From contig JAKSZU010000009.1 of assembly GCA_026018925.1 (NCBI GenBank), positions 73,070,041 through 73,134,040 of the forward strand: a stretch of 64,000 nt of DNA, written 5' to 3'. The translations under genes and the position numbers were made by a program. Under the pieces are notes generated by a model. It ran no database searches, had not been told where the DNA came from, and saw only the letters and a list, made by a program, of their open reading frames with translations. Positions within the stretch are counted from its first letter, which is position 1. Each line of letters starts with the position of its first letter. This document shows, piece after piece, positions 36,299 to 47,739 of this stretch. The DNA comes from Tupaia tana. Lineage: Eukaryota; Chordata; Mammalia; Scandentia; Tupaiidae.

Positions 36299-37277
36299 AA
36301 AGAGATGGATTCTAAAGCACATTGGAAAGAATGGCTTTGGAGGCAGAGGGAGACCTGCATTAGAGTCTCAGTATAGCATTTACTAAATATGTACTCGTAA
36401 GTATAGGGAATATGTAAATTTTTCCCATGAGAACCATTCTGCGAAGGTGTGCATGCTACTAATTTTAGAACTCATTATTATATGACTAAGTGTAGAGTAT
36501 CTCATATTTTGAAATCAATAGCATTAATTTAAGTTACATCTTTCACTTCCCTTCTAAACATGCATTAACATGTTTAGTTTTTAAACCCTCTGCCAGAATA
36601 TGCAATACATATACAAAGCAATGGACATATATGCAAATAATGTTATTTGATGGCCATGAATAATACATATCATCTCTCAAACTCCCTGGTAGCTAGTAGC
36701 CCATCACAGTGGGTGAAATTTTCACTTCCTCTTATTTTATTTTATTGTTTTCTTATTTTTTACATACAATCACTGTATATCTTTAGAACATCAAAAATGA
36801 ATTTTCCCAGCATAAATACCCTGTATATTAATTAGCTCTCTTTTGGATTAATGCACAAATCTGAAGGTTTAGAGGATGACAGATTAAATGTCATTTGTGC
36901 TCATTAGCAACTTACTGGGAGTTAATTAGTCTCTACTTAAGAGACTGAGGCAAAGAATATTAAAATTTTAGTGTGATAAGTGAATAAAGAGGAAAGATAT
37001 CAGGAAAGGATACAGAGCTTCATATGCTACACAGGCAAAAGGGTTAAAAATTGGGCTTAAGGCAGGCTTGTCTGATTTTAGTGTTTGACCAAAGGACCAG
37101 TCCTATAGCTTAGCTTTGCCCCATCTCAGTTTATGCTCTTTTAAATATTAGTACAATTCCTTGGAAAGGAAAGCTTGGTGTTTGTTCTGGCTTTTTTCCT
37201 GAGTAAATCTGTTCTATTATTAATCAAATCAAATAGCCTATGTCCTCAAAAAACTAAAAGGAGAAGGGTTAATGTCA
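36299..37277. other. Mostly unique sequence with a possible L1 tail
   Basis: 36735-36830 (TTTTTACATACAATCACTGT, AAAAATGAATTTTCCC) weakly matches the antisense subfamily-Y L1 tail. The rest is unrecognised. Confidence 0.4.
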
Positions 37278-37291
37278 AAATAGCAAATGCA

Positions 37292-37718
37292 CTTGAAATA
37301 AAATATAAATAAAAAAATAAGTGTGTGGATTAATTTAGGTAGAGTTGGCATTTTGATTGTGTTGCTTTTTCCAGTCCAGGAACATGCGATGTAATTCCAC
37401 TTTTTTATGTCCTTATCAATATCTTTTTTGAAGATTTTCATAGTTTTCTTTGTAAACGTCTTTGACTTCCTTGGTTGGATTTAGTTCTGGGTATCCTGTA
37501 CATTTTGTGGCTACGATGAAAGTGATTCCTTTCTTCAGCTTTACTTCGTTCAACTTGTTCATATGTTGAAATGCAGTAGATTTTTAAATGTGGATTTTGA
37601 ATCCTACCTCTTTGCTGTTTTCATTTATTGCTTCAAGAAGTTTTTTCATGAAAACTTCTGGGTCTTCTAGGTATACCATCATATTCTCTGTGAATAAAGA
37701 TATTTTCAACTCTTAAAA
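37292..37718 (-). mobile_element. Bounded antisense L1 ORF2 fragment
   Basis: Antisense ORF2 sequence from about 37325 to 37712 lies between direct repeats AAAATAGCAAATGC at 37278-37291 and 37719-37732. No poly(T) lies at the left; instead there is a short A run at the right, with an A/T-rich stretch at the left (ATAAAATATAAATAAAAAAA). This fits an insertion in which only an inverted L1 segment was kept. Confidence 0.75.
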
Positions 37719-38681
37719 AAATAGCAAATGCTAAAAATTATTTGAAATGTCAAACATATAGCTTTGCTAAACATTTTAGTTTGCCAGTCTAAATTCAGAA
37801 AATATATTCTTGATTTGTAAAGAAAGTTCCCAAGTATTCTAATAACTCTATATCATGGTAAAATAGCACTCTCACCATAGCAGAAGTAGTTGCACATGAA
37901 GGAATACCTACTGCTGCATTCTCCATATTGTTTTTATTCATCAAGGAAATGGCCTGATTTCAATGATAACTTTAAAACCCACATGTTCATGGGCGTGGGG
38001 CTAGTAGATTCCAGAATCTCAATAATAGTGCTTTTGCCAAGTGATTACTGATCAAGAATATTATTTCAGAATAAAGATGGAGGCATTACACTACTTAATT
38101 TCAAAATATACTACAAAGCTTCATCAATCCAAACGACATGGTACTGGTATAAAAATAGACACATAGACAATAGAACAAAAGGAGGACCCCAGAAATAATT
38201 CCATGTATTTACTATCAATTGGTCTTCAATGAAAATGCTAAGAAAACACCATATGGGAAAACACAGTGTCTTTTAAAAATAGCACTGGAAAAACTAAATA
38301 TTCACATGCACAAAAATAAACTGGACCCTTACCTTACATTGAATACAAAAATCAATTCAAAATGAATTTAGGACATAAAACTGTAAAACTACTAGAAGAT
38401 ACTGTAGGGGGAGATGTTTCTTGTCATCAGCCAGGCAATGATTTTTTTGGATATAATCCCTAAAGCACAGGCAATAGAAAGATAAACAGATAAGTGGGAT
38501 TGCATCAAACTAAATGAGTTCTGCATAGCAAAGGAAACAATCAATAAAACTAAAAAGAAATTTATAGAGTGAGAGAAAATATTTGCAAACGTACATGTGA
38601 TAAGGTAATATCCAAAATATATAAAGAACTCAAACAGCCAATACCAAGAAAACAAATAACTTGATTAAAAATGGGCAAAGG

Positions 38682-39238
38682 TCTTTTGGCCAGAACTGCC
38701 ATCTTTCAGTAATTCACCAAAATGATGAGCGCAAAGGGAAAGAGGAGAGTTTCTGATATATGTTTTCTAGGCTTTTTTAGAAAACATGGAGTGGTTCCTT
38801 TGGCAACATACATGTGAATCTACACGAAACATGATATTATAGACATCAAGGGAATAGGTACTGTTTAAAAAGGAATGTCCTGCAAATCTTACTATGGCCA
38901 AACTGAAAGAGTACGATGTTACCCAGCATACTGTTGACACTGTTGTAAACAAACAAGTTAAGGGCAAGATTCTTGACAAGACAAATAATGAGTGTACTGA
39001 GCATATTAAGCATTCTAAGAGCAGAGACAGCATCCTAAAACTTGTGAAAGTAAATTACCAGAAAAAGAAGGAGGCCAAAAAGAAAGGTACCTGGGATCAA
39101 CTGAAGTGCCAGCCTGCTCCACCCAGAGAAGTGCATTTTGTGAGAACCAATGGAAAGAAGTCTGAACTTCTGGAAGCTATTCCTTATGAATTCATAGTAT
39201 AATGAGTGTTAGAACTAAACTTAACTATGGTCTATTAA
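38682..39238 (+). pseudogene. RPL21: RPL21 processed pseudogene
   Basis: Intronless copy of ribosomal protein L21 mRNA, including 5' UTR (GCCAGAACTGCCATC), ATG at 38722 and stop at 39200-39202. The C-terminal two thirds reads in one frame ([47 protein letters not shown]), matching L21. The first part is frame-broken: a TGA replaces an Arg codon and a TAA a Gln codon near MRIYKKGDIVDIKG. The coding span is 481 nt against 483 in the gene. A near-perfect direct repeat (AAAAATGGGCAAAGG, AAAAATGGGAAAAGG) marks an L1-mediated insertion into the older L1. Confidence 0.95.
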
Positions 39239-39898
39239 AAAAAATGGGAAAAGGATCGCATTTCTCAAAAGAATGTATACAAATGGCCAACAGGTATAGG
39301 AAAAATTGATCAATATCACTAATCATGAGAGAAATGTAAACTAAAACCATAATGAGATATCAGCCACACTTGTTAGAATGAAAGATAAATATTTGAAAGT
39401 ATGTGCAGAAAAGGGAATCCCTGTTCACTGCTGATGGGAATATACATGCAGACATTATGGAAAGCAGGATGAAGATTCTTCAAAAACTTGAAAATAGAAC
39501 AATTATATAGTCTGGTAATCCCATTACTGGGTATATTTCTAAAAGAAATGACATAAGTATGCTGAAGATACATTTGAACTCTCATGTTTGTTACAGTACT
39601 ATTCAATAACTAAAATATAGAATAAAAGTTAAGTGCTCACCAGTGGATGAATGGATAAAGAAAATGTGGCATATATACACAATTTAATATTAATAAGACT
39701 TAAAAGAAGGAAATCCTGTCATTTGTAACAACATGAATGAATCTTGAGAGGCAAGTGAAATAAACAATACACAGAAAGACAAATACCGCTTCTTGTCACT
39801 TACATGTGGACTCTAAAAATGTTAAATTCACAGAAGCAAAGAGTAAAATGGGGAAGAGGAACAGAAGGAGTGAGGAAATATTTTAAAAGTTTCCCAGT

Positions 39899-40150
39899 GG
39901 GGCCAGCAGGTGTTGTAGTGGTTAAGGTGTTGGACTCCCACATGGTCGACTGCAGTTTCAAGTCTCAGATCTGGTGGCTTGAAACTTATGCCAGGCACCT
40001 GTGTGTGTAGATACACCCAAAATCCTGAGAGAAGAATATAGGAGAAGGCATTGCAGCGTGGCCATCCACCCTGGGGAGTTATTTCTCACTTTCTGTCTCT
40101 CTGTCTCTTTGGCGAGCACACCCACCTTATAGAAAAATCTCTCTCCAAAA
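39899..40150 (+). mobile_element. tRNA-derived SINE, long type
   Basis: Complete sense copy (GGGGCCAGCAGGTGTTGTAG head), older type, in the 3' UTR region of the older L1. A-rich tail AAAAAATAAAG. Confidence 0.9.
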
Positions 40151-40839
40151 AATAAAGTTACACAATTTCAGTCAGACAGGAGGGCCCAGTAAGAGTCAGT
40201 TCGGGAGATCTGCATGACATGTACACCATAGTTATTAATAATATATTGTACACTTGAAAACTGCTGAGAGTAGATGGTAAATATTCTCACCACAAAAAAG
40301 AGGTATGTGAGGTGATGAATATATTAATCTGTTTGATTTAATCATTTCTTAATGTATACATATATCAAAATATCTTATTGTACACCATAAATATAGACAA
40401 TTTATATTTGTCAATTATACTTTAATAAAGTTGGAGAAATACAAATTAAATTAAAATTTAAAAATAGAACATGACTTCACTTTCTTCTTAACATGACACA
40501 ATAAAGTGACTTTTCTTCCTAAATAAATGGTTCATAAAACATTGACATAGTGCATTGATCCTGAATGGGTGGATTTAAAATCCTTTGTTGTACTATTATT
40601 TTTTCTAGGTGAGTTGTAAGTAGAGATTTGACGATGTTGATTTTACATGACATTTAAAATTCCTGTGTTAGCCTTGGAAATAATTACTAGGGGCTTCATA
40701 TATACCTGCCTGTGGCAGTGACAAATGAATATCTCTCAAGTTTCAGATGTTCTCATTTATTTCTCTACTCTGAGCTTCTGTTTTTCTCTACTCAGAAATC
40801 CAATAGACTTATTTTTACTGTATTACTTAATTGCCTTAA

Positions 40840-41290
40840 TAAAATAATTTAATATCTCTTGGCCTTAATAGTTTCCTCTGCAGAGACCAGTAGATGGTTT
40901 AATTGGTTACATCTCTGGACTCCCACAGAGTCAACTGCTGGACTCCCATGTATTTGACCATGGTACAAGTCCTAAACCCAGCAACTTAAAACTCATGCTG
41001 GGCATGTGTGCGTGTGTGCCCAAAATCCTGAGAGGAGAATAGAAGAGAAGGGATTGCGGCATGGCCTCCTCCCCTGGGGGGGTGATTTCTCTCTTTCTTT
41101 CTCTGTCTCTCTCTGTGTTTCCAATGAGTACTCATGCCCTATAGCAAAAACATCTCTATAAAAAATAGTTTCATCTGCAAAATGTGGTAAATAACACCAC
41201 AAAGTGCTACTTTAAGACCCAATGAGATAATTTATGTGAAAATATTTTGTACAGTCTATGTAAGGTAAACCATTATTTCATAGAAATAGT
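40840..41290 (-). mobile_element. MIR interrupted by a SINE
   Basis: Antisense MIR phrase AGTTTCCTCTGCA just before the SINE resumes after it as TAGTTTCATCTGCAAAATG, with CAATGAGATAATTTATGTGA further on, matching TTTCCTCATCTGTAAAATG and AATGAGATAATG of MIR. The repeated phrase is the SINE TSD. Confidence 0.75.
40885..41164 (+). mobile_element. tRNA-derived SINE with internal head duplication
   Basis: Sense copy with TSD ATAGTTTCCTCTGCA (about 40867) and ATAGTTTCATCTGCA (about 41165). The anticodon-arm region CTGGACTCCCA occurs twice in tandem (40916 and 40939), giving an enlarged head. The remainder is standard long type. Confidence 0.9.
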
Positions 41291-43129
41291 ACACACAAGT
41301 AAAGAATAAAATCTTTTTTGTTCTTTCAAATTCATTGTCCATTCTTGTTTAACAACGTGAGAAAGGGAATAAAAAGAAAACTTTTCCTTTCATGGCAAAA
41401 AACAAGCGAGGGAAAATGGCCTTTAATATTTTCTCTATTTTCAAAGAGGCAACTCAACAGGGACATTTAAAAAGGAGTACTCAACACTGAATCTTCTCTC
41501 ATGCACAAGCCCCTAATGAGCCTCATTAGGGAAGAGAGATAAAACACAGATAAGGAAAAGCAGATTGTTCATCACAGTCTGGTTTTTATAATGACACCTT
41601 AGTCTATGGTTTTCATAATTTAACATTTTGCAGTAGCATTATTTGGCAGAAAAATACAGGCCTTCCTAGAGGGCTTAATAATTTAACAGGCTACAGTGCT
41701 ACAATAGGACAACCTCAAAGTACAATGCCATTTCAGTTCTCAATTGAGAAGTAGAATGTAGTGAAGGAATGAGTAGGAAAGCTAAAAATGAGTGAAGTGG
41801 CTGAGAAGTCACATCACTTTTGTTACCATGACTATGCTTTAGGTACCAGGTTCTCATAGAAATGATGCCTGAATTCATGCCACAGGCAAGCTGACATGAA
41901 GGATAGAACTCCAACATACATTCTCAAGCATAACAGGGCTATTTTGAACTGTAACAATAAATACCTCATTTTGTTTCTAACTGGATAGTAGGAAAAGTAT
42001 GGTAAACAAAACTAAACTAAACTAAAGAAAAGTACTTATGCTGCTGGTAATTTGCAGACAGCCCTCTCTTATCATCGAAGGCATTAAGTTGCCACTGAAC
42101 TTCATTCTGTTACAGTCAAATCTACATTTTTGGCCTCAGCTGACAGTCGGATACATTGCCCTGTGCTGGTTTTTAGTATTCTAAAATCTGATTATAAAAG
42201 AAGTTGAATGAGATAATATTTGAGAGAAGAGAATTCAGGACTCTCGAGTTCAACACACAGAAGAGCGTATCATATCCTTATATTTATCATTGTGCCCACA
42301 ATTAAAATCACTGTTAAAGATACAAACTGTAGAGTTCATCATGCTGTAAGAACACAAAGCAAATATAGCTGATTTAATAAAAAGAAAAAAATAACTGAAA
42401 GGGAGTCTCGGAAACCTGTGTGATGGGAATGATAATAAGTTCCATTGATGTCACTAATATCTTTGCTCCCTCCTGAACTCTCTCAGTTTGAAATCAAGGA
42501 ATTACATGCTAAGGAAAATCATTTATCCAAACTTAATTGATCTGAACAAAAATCAATGCAGCTGAGTTGGTCAAATAACAAATGTAATTATTTTGTTTGA
42601 AGTTCTATCCCTGTGTCACCTTTTAGGAATACAGAGTCCAAAGAATAATATTAATGAAAATAAGTTTTACTTGTGAAAGAAAGATTAATATATGAACAGT
42701 CATTTTGGAAAACACCTTTTTTTTTTTTTTTTTTTTTGCCAATTGCTCTGCAGATAATCACTAGGATCAATTGGCAGTAACTTGGAATAACTGACTTTGC
42801 ATGAGGTTATTACCAGATGGGGCATAGTCGAAGCACAACCCATTTTATTTTTAAAATAAATATGTAACCATTTTGACTCAGCAAATATTTTAGTCCTGTG
42901 AATTTTAGGATAAAAAATTATTTTGATCTCTAACTGGAATGTCATCCTGTTGTCTTCCATTAAATGTACTTTATAACGCAAAACAGCATTGCTAATCTTC
43001 TCTAAGAAGCTTGGAATTTTGTTGAGATAGTATTTTAATAGTTATATTATTTAAAAATATATTTTGTCTCCATTTTCTAATTAAGCTACAGATAGGGAAG
43101 TAATGTTTTAAAAATTATTTCATTTAACT
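41291..43129. other. Unique sequence with a near-perfect palindrome and a poly(T) run
   Basis: No gene or named repeat. It contains a 21-bp palindrome at 41511-41531 and an isolated T run at 42717-42737 not followed by a recognisable SINE, L1 or gene copy. Confidence 0.5.
41511..41531. repeat. 21-bp palindrome
   Basis: CCCTAATGAG, one C, then CTCATTAGGG: perfect 10-bp arms. It contains TAAT and ATTA homeodomain-type cores in mirror arrangement. Confidence 0.85.
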
Positions 43130-43240
43130 TTATTTGATTTATTTATTTTAATTTGACCAGAGAAGAGCAGAGTGACAGAGAGAGAAAGAGAAAGAGAAAA
43201 AGTGAGAAAGCAAGCCTCTAGGTCCAGGAGTCAAACTCTG
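43130..43240 (-). mobile_element. tRNA-derived SINE, short type, truncated
   Basis: Antisense: TTTAATTTGACCAGAG, a GA-rich stretch (TC motif in sense), then AGCAAGCCTCTAGGTCCAGG and loss of the head. Same junction as the copy at 23988-24162. Confidence 0.75.
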
Positions 43241-43289
43241 GGGAAATAATTTAAAGAACATGGCTATGTTCAGACATTCTAAGCTCAAA

Positions 43290-43440
43290 ATCCAAGTTTA
43301 ATATATAACTTTCTGAGTAACCTTAGATAAGTCACTTAACCTCTTTCTGCCAGTTAATTTTCTCATCAGTAAAATGAGGGCTTGGATTACATGTTTCCTG
43401 TGCGCAATATTCTATATTTTTTGCCTCATTTTAAGGCCAA
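43290..43440 (-). mobile_element. MIR
   Basis: GATAAGTCACTTAACCTCTT, TTTTCTCATCAGTAAAATGA and GGCTTGGATTACATG match antisense MIR. Confidence 0.8.
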
Positions 43441-43532
43441 ATCAACTCAAACTAAAAATGTGTTTTAAATAATTTCTTCCTCAGTATTCTACTATAACCA
43501 ACAAATAAAAATGGTTCTATTTCTGTCTCCGG

Positions 43533-43797
43533 ATTTTTTTTTTTTTGAGAGAGATTTTTGCCATAGAGCATGTACACTTGCCAAAGACAAAGAGAGACAG
43601 AGAGTGAAAGAGAGAAATCACTGGCACCCACCCCTAGGGGGATGGCCAGGTCACAATCCCTTCTTCTCCATTCTCCCCTTGGAATTTTGAAAATGCATGC
43701 ATACATGCCAGTTTCAAGCCTTTGGTCCAGGACTGGAACTGCAGTCAGCCATGTGGGAATCCAGTGCCTTAACCACCACGCCACCTACTGGCCTCCC
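43533..43797 (-). mobile_element. tRNA-derived SINE, long type
   Basis: Antisense full-length copy with a T tail, intermediate age; head end CACGCCACCTACTGGCC at right. It has an older-type B-box region. Confidence 0.9.
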
Positions 43798-44101
43798 TTT
43801 TTTTTTCTAATAAAATTAGGGAATAAATATTACCTCAGTACGTAGTGAATACCTTTCTCTCATTTTTCTTACCTTTGTCTCTTTATTCCTTTTGTCATAT
43901 GACACTATGACAAAGATGAAACCGTGATTCCTACCATTGCAAAGTTATCTTTGAGAACATCTCAAATCTAGGCCAGTTTCTTGAAATCTAGGATGCAGTG
44001 AACTTCTCTGTCCTTAATAAGACCCTTCTATTGTCAGTGCTGGTCCTCAGCATTGCTACTGCAATAATTATAATAGCAATAATAATAATAATAAAAATCT
44101 A
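43798..44101. other. Unique sequence
   Basis: Nothing recognised apart from a short AAT repeat at about 44070-44098. Confidence 0.4.
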
Positions 44102-44116
44102 AGGGCTTAAAGACTT

Positions 44117-44382
44117 TTTTTTTTTTTTTTTTGAGAGGTTTTCGCTATAGGGCGCGTGCGCTCGCCAGACAGACAGAGAGAGACAGAGAGACAGAAAGCA
44201 GGAAATCACCCCCCAGGGGGGATGGCCACGCCGCAATCCCTTCTCCTCCATTCTCCTCTCGGGATCCTGGGCACGCACGCACACGCGCCCGGCGTGAGTT
44301 TAAGCCACCGGGTCCGGGACGCGAACCGCGGTCGACTACGTGGGAGTCCAGTGACATAGCCATGACGCTAACTGCTGGTCCC
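44117..44382 (-). mobile_element. tRNA-derived SINE, long type, youngest class
   Basis: Antisense, complete, many CpGs intact (GGCGCGTGCGCTCGCC, GCACGCGCCCGGCG region). TSD AGGGCTTAAAGACTTTT at 44102-44118 and 44383-44399. A good reference copy for the family consensus. Confidence 0.96.
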
Positions 44383-44389
44383 AGGGCTT

Positions 44390-44870
44390 AAAGACTTTTC
44401 ATACTTTATCTCATTTAACTGTCAAAAATCTCTACAAGATAGGTATGGTTGCTTAGCCCTATTTCATAGATAGGGAAACTGAGATTTAGAGAAGTTAATA
44501 TAAAAAAAAAATTATATCAGCCAACAGATGGCATGATGATTAAAGCAGCTGGATCACACATGACCAACTGTGCAGTTTAAGTCCCAGACCTGGCAGCATA
44601 AAAAACATAGAAGGCACATGTGTATGGATGTGTGCCCAAACTCCTAACAAAAGAATGGAGGAGAAGGGATTACAGCATGGCCATCTCTATGAAGAATGCT
44701 TTCTCATCTTCTCACCCCAGTCTGTCTTCAGCCAGGGCACACACACTCTACCAAAAAGTAAATAAATAAATAAAAGTGGGGGAGGGGAGCTAAAAAAAAT
44801 TATATGGCAGAGCCAGGATTCAAACAAGGAGGGCCTAGGTCCAGAGCCTTCACGTTTGGCCACTGTGACA
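44390..44870 (+). mobile_element. MIR interrupted by a SINE
   Basis: TTTATCTCATTTAACTGTC, GATAGGTATGGTTGC and GATAGGGAAACTGAGATTTA precede the SINE, and ATGGCAGAGCCAGGATTCAA follows it, matching the MIR order for CTAGTAAGTGGCAGAGCCGGGATTC. Confidence 0.88.
44519..44800 (+). mobile_element. tRNA-derived SINE, long type, old
   Basis: Sense copy inside a MIR (head GCCAACAGATGGCATGATG), with a diverged body and an A-rich tail with AAATAAATAAATAAA. TSD AAAAAAAATTATAT on both sides. Confidence 0.85.
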
Positions 44871-45040
44871 TATTGAATACCTACTGTTGTATCCAGCACT
44901 GTTCTAGGCACTAAGGGGGAGAGTGTGGTATTCGAAAGAAGTTATGGCCTCCTCTGATCAGAGAGCATTGAATGTGCATATACAGAAAGGGCAACTACAG
45001 GTAACATTTCAGAATACACTAAGTAATTCAGAATTTTTAA

Positions 45041-45254
45041 GTTAATTTATTTATTTCTTTCATGAGTGAAAGAGACAGAGGGAGAAAAAGAGAGAAATTC
45101 CAACAGGGTCTTGACATCATGATTCAATCCCAGGCATTAGCCAGTCCGAGAACATGGACATTCAGGGAGTTCTCTGGACATACCAGCAGCCCTCCCAGGT
45201 AGGATTGCCTTAAAGAATATTGAGTTTTATTGCCATGCCACTGTCTGGCCCTCA
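45041..45254 (-). mobile_element. Second tRNA-like SINE family (type B)
   Basis: Antisense element with sense order: head GAGGGCCAGACAGTGGCATG, a body unlike that of the long type (CCTGGGAGGGCTGCTGG), TC motif, then TTTCACTCATGAAAGAAATA and an A-rich tail. The element at 58075-58305 shares this layout and ending. Confidence 0.6.
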
Positions 45255-45478
45255 AAATTTTGAGAGAAGAATGTCATAGCCCAACTTTATTAGAATCGTA
45301 ACATGACAAAACAATGGAGAAAGGAAGGTCTGTTCAATAAATTTCTACGAAAAATACTATTTTAGCTAATTGCAAAAAAGTAAAGTTTTGTCATCACTTC
45401 CATCTAATATCAAAATTCATCCCAAATAGATTGCATAGTTAAATTAAAAATATATGTAATTAAGAAAGAGGGGTAAAT

Positions 45479-45751
45479 GGGAACCAGCAGTTAGCGTAAT
45501 GGCTATGTCGCTGGACTCCCACGTAGTTGACCGCAGTTCGCGTCCCAGACAAGGTGGCTTAAAACTCACACCGGGCTCGTGTACGTGGGTGCCCAAGATC
45601 CTGAGAGGAGAATGGAGGAGAAGGGATTGCAGCGTGACCATCTCCCCGGGGGGTGATTTCTCACTTTCTGTCTCTATGTCTCTCTCTGTCTGTCTGGTGA
45701 GTACACGCGCCCTATAGCAAAAACCTCTCCAAAACAAAAAAAAAGAAAGAA
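45479..45751 (+). mobile_element. tRNA-derived SINE, long type, young
   Basis: Sense, complete (GGGAACCAGCAGTTAGCG). TSD AAGAAAGAGGGGTAAAT at about 45462-45478 and 45752-45768. Confidence 0.95.
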
Positions 45752-45768
45752 AGAAAGAGGGGTAAATA

Positions 45769-47735
45769 TTTTTTGGATCTCAAGATTAATAAGTACTTTC
45801 TAAGCAGAAGTGCTTCTGAAGAGAGCTATGTGACAAAAAAAAATTAAAAATCTTCTAAATGTCATAATGTCATAAACAATATTAAAATTCAAATGTTAAA
45901 TTGATTAAAATTTGCAATTGATTAATATTCTTATGTAAAATGTTCTTACATATCAATGAGAAAATATTCAAACACGTGGTAGAAAAATGTGTAGGGAACC
46001 TGGAAAAGAAAAAGAAAATAAAAGGAAATAGAGAAGTCAGTAAATATTCAAATCAATTAAAATTCAGTAGCACTGAAGTTCTTATTGTTAAAACAATGAA
46101 ATAGTGGAGTTTTTTTTTTCTTTTTCACTTTTTAACTGAGAAAAGCTCTCTCTATTCACATAATACAAACAGTTCTGAAGTCCCTATTTCTTTCAATAAA
46201 TTTTCCCCAAAATTTACCTATATATTCTCTAGTGGGATATATTAAAATTGGAATTTTTCTCTTAATTATTACTCTAAATAATAACATATTCTTTTCAAAC
46301 CTCAATTGAACAAAGAAAAGTATGTATGCCCTAGTTCATGTTACTCAGAAAAATCAATGCTTTACATTCTAAGTGATCTACTGTGAAATGCTGGTCAGAT
46401 TTATTGATTCTTTTCCTAAGGAAAGATTCTGTTACCTTACATTATTATATGATGTTCCTATGAGCCGAGTATTATAAATCATGATTTGTTAGGAAAAAAT
46501 ATTGTAGTATTGGATTTGAAATGTAATAGATTGAATATGACAAGAAAAAAAGGCATGATAAAGTAACCTGTAAGACTTGAAGTGCTCTAAATTAATATTG
46601 CTGTCTTCTCTCATAGCTTCTTCTCACAAAATAAATTTTTAAAAATTTTCTTTATATTCATATTTATATGATTATTGCTAATTTCATTGTTATAATTGCA
46701 ATGACAAGTGTCAAAAAGAACCAGAAAAAGATAAACAAGCACATCATGAAGCCAAATAAATATGGTTATTTAAATTTCAAAAGGTCAGAATTTTAGCATA
46801 GACTGAGAGCAGGGTCTAGTTTTAAAATTCTGACCTCAGCGAAAGGCCATATCCAGATTTCATCAGAAATAGCAGGAAAGATAAGCAAAAATTTAGGTCA
46901 TTTTCTGCTGGCAACTCCCTGCCACCAACACACTCACCTCTCCTTCAATTGCTTCAAATATGCATTCTATTTTATAATCTAGATGGGCCTTGTTCAGGAA
47001 AATTAATTTCCAATAAATTCTCAATGATTAATTAATTTCTTTATGGTATTTCTTCACCTATTCATTATTAAAAGTGTAATAAGGGAATCTAAGACACTAC
47101 ATTTGTTCAATTTTCAAAGACAGTAATCTCTAATGGATGAATTCTAGGCAGTAACTAGAGTTTGGGAAGTCCTTCTCACCCTCAAATCACCACATACTAT
47201 TTTTTTATAAAGCTGCTATCAGACGACACAAAAATATTGTTCTGCAAAAACAAGAATAGGTATATCAATGCTGCTACTTATATTAGTAATTATCCACAGA
47301 TTTTTCTAAACAAACAGATGTTCAAAATTAAGCCACTGACATGTTAGCCCACTTTAAAAATGATGTCTTTTGATATTTTCCAGATAAACCACATCCAAAT
47401 ATAACATGTGTATTATGTAAAACTATCTAGTGCTGGTTATGGAATCATAAAAGAGACAACAAAGGTCAGACTCTCTGTGCTGACAGTATTAAAAAGAAGA
47501 TATTTTATTTGTTTAAAAAACAATTATAGACATTTAAAATTTTCTCTGCATCTCTCCTGAAAATTATAGAAGACGTTTAGGATACCTTTTCATAATTTTA
47601 AATTGTCTGAGTAAACAGAATTGTATAATATCAGAAATAAATTATTAATATACACGACAGAAAATCCAGTGCCAGGGAGATTTGAAGATCCATACTGACA
47701 TAGCAATGAAACAGTAACAGGTATTTAAGTTGGAA
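45769..47735. other. Unique AT-rich sequence with a hairpin
   Basis: Nearly 2 kb without recognised repeats or genes, except a 14-bp inverted repeat at 46782-46836. Confidence 0.5.
46782..46836. repeat. 14-bp perfect inverted repeat (hairpin)
   Basis: AGGTCAGAATTTTA and TAAAATTCTGACCT separated by 27 nt. Inside the loop AGAC and GTCT could pair further. Function unknown. Confidence 0.8.
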
Positions 47736-47739
47736 GTCA

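Larger units (their letters stand above)
38050..40450 (+). mobile_element. Older L1 (ORF2 3' part and 3' UTR), interrupted
   Basis: Sense L1 from GATGGAGGCATTACACTAC through GACATGGTACTGGTATAAAA, TGGGCAAAGG, then ACAAATGGCCAACAGGTAT, to a 3' UTR ending TTTAATAAAGTTGGAGAAAT. It is split by an RPL21 processed pseudogene (38682-39238) and a SINE (39899-40150). It is older than subfamily X and lacks open frames of useful length. Confidence 0.88.

Noticed and set aside
42717-42981. Poly(T) run followed by unique sequence, possibly an antisense processed gene.
   Set aside because: No polyadenylation signal complement at the right distance, no TSD and no recognisable protein.
44099-44391. Recurrent Arg-rich frames such as MCVRAQDPERRMEEKGLRR found at many loci.
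   Set aside because: All lie within the GC-rich SINE body. Recurrence follows repeat copy number, not a protein family.
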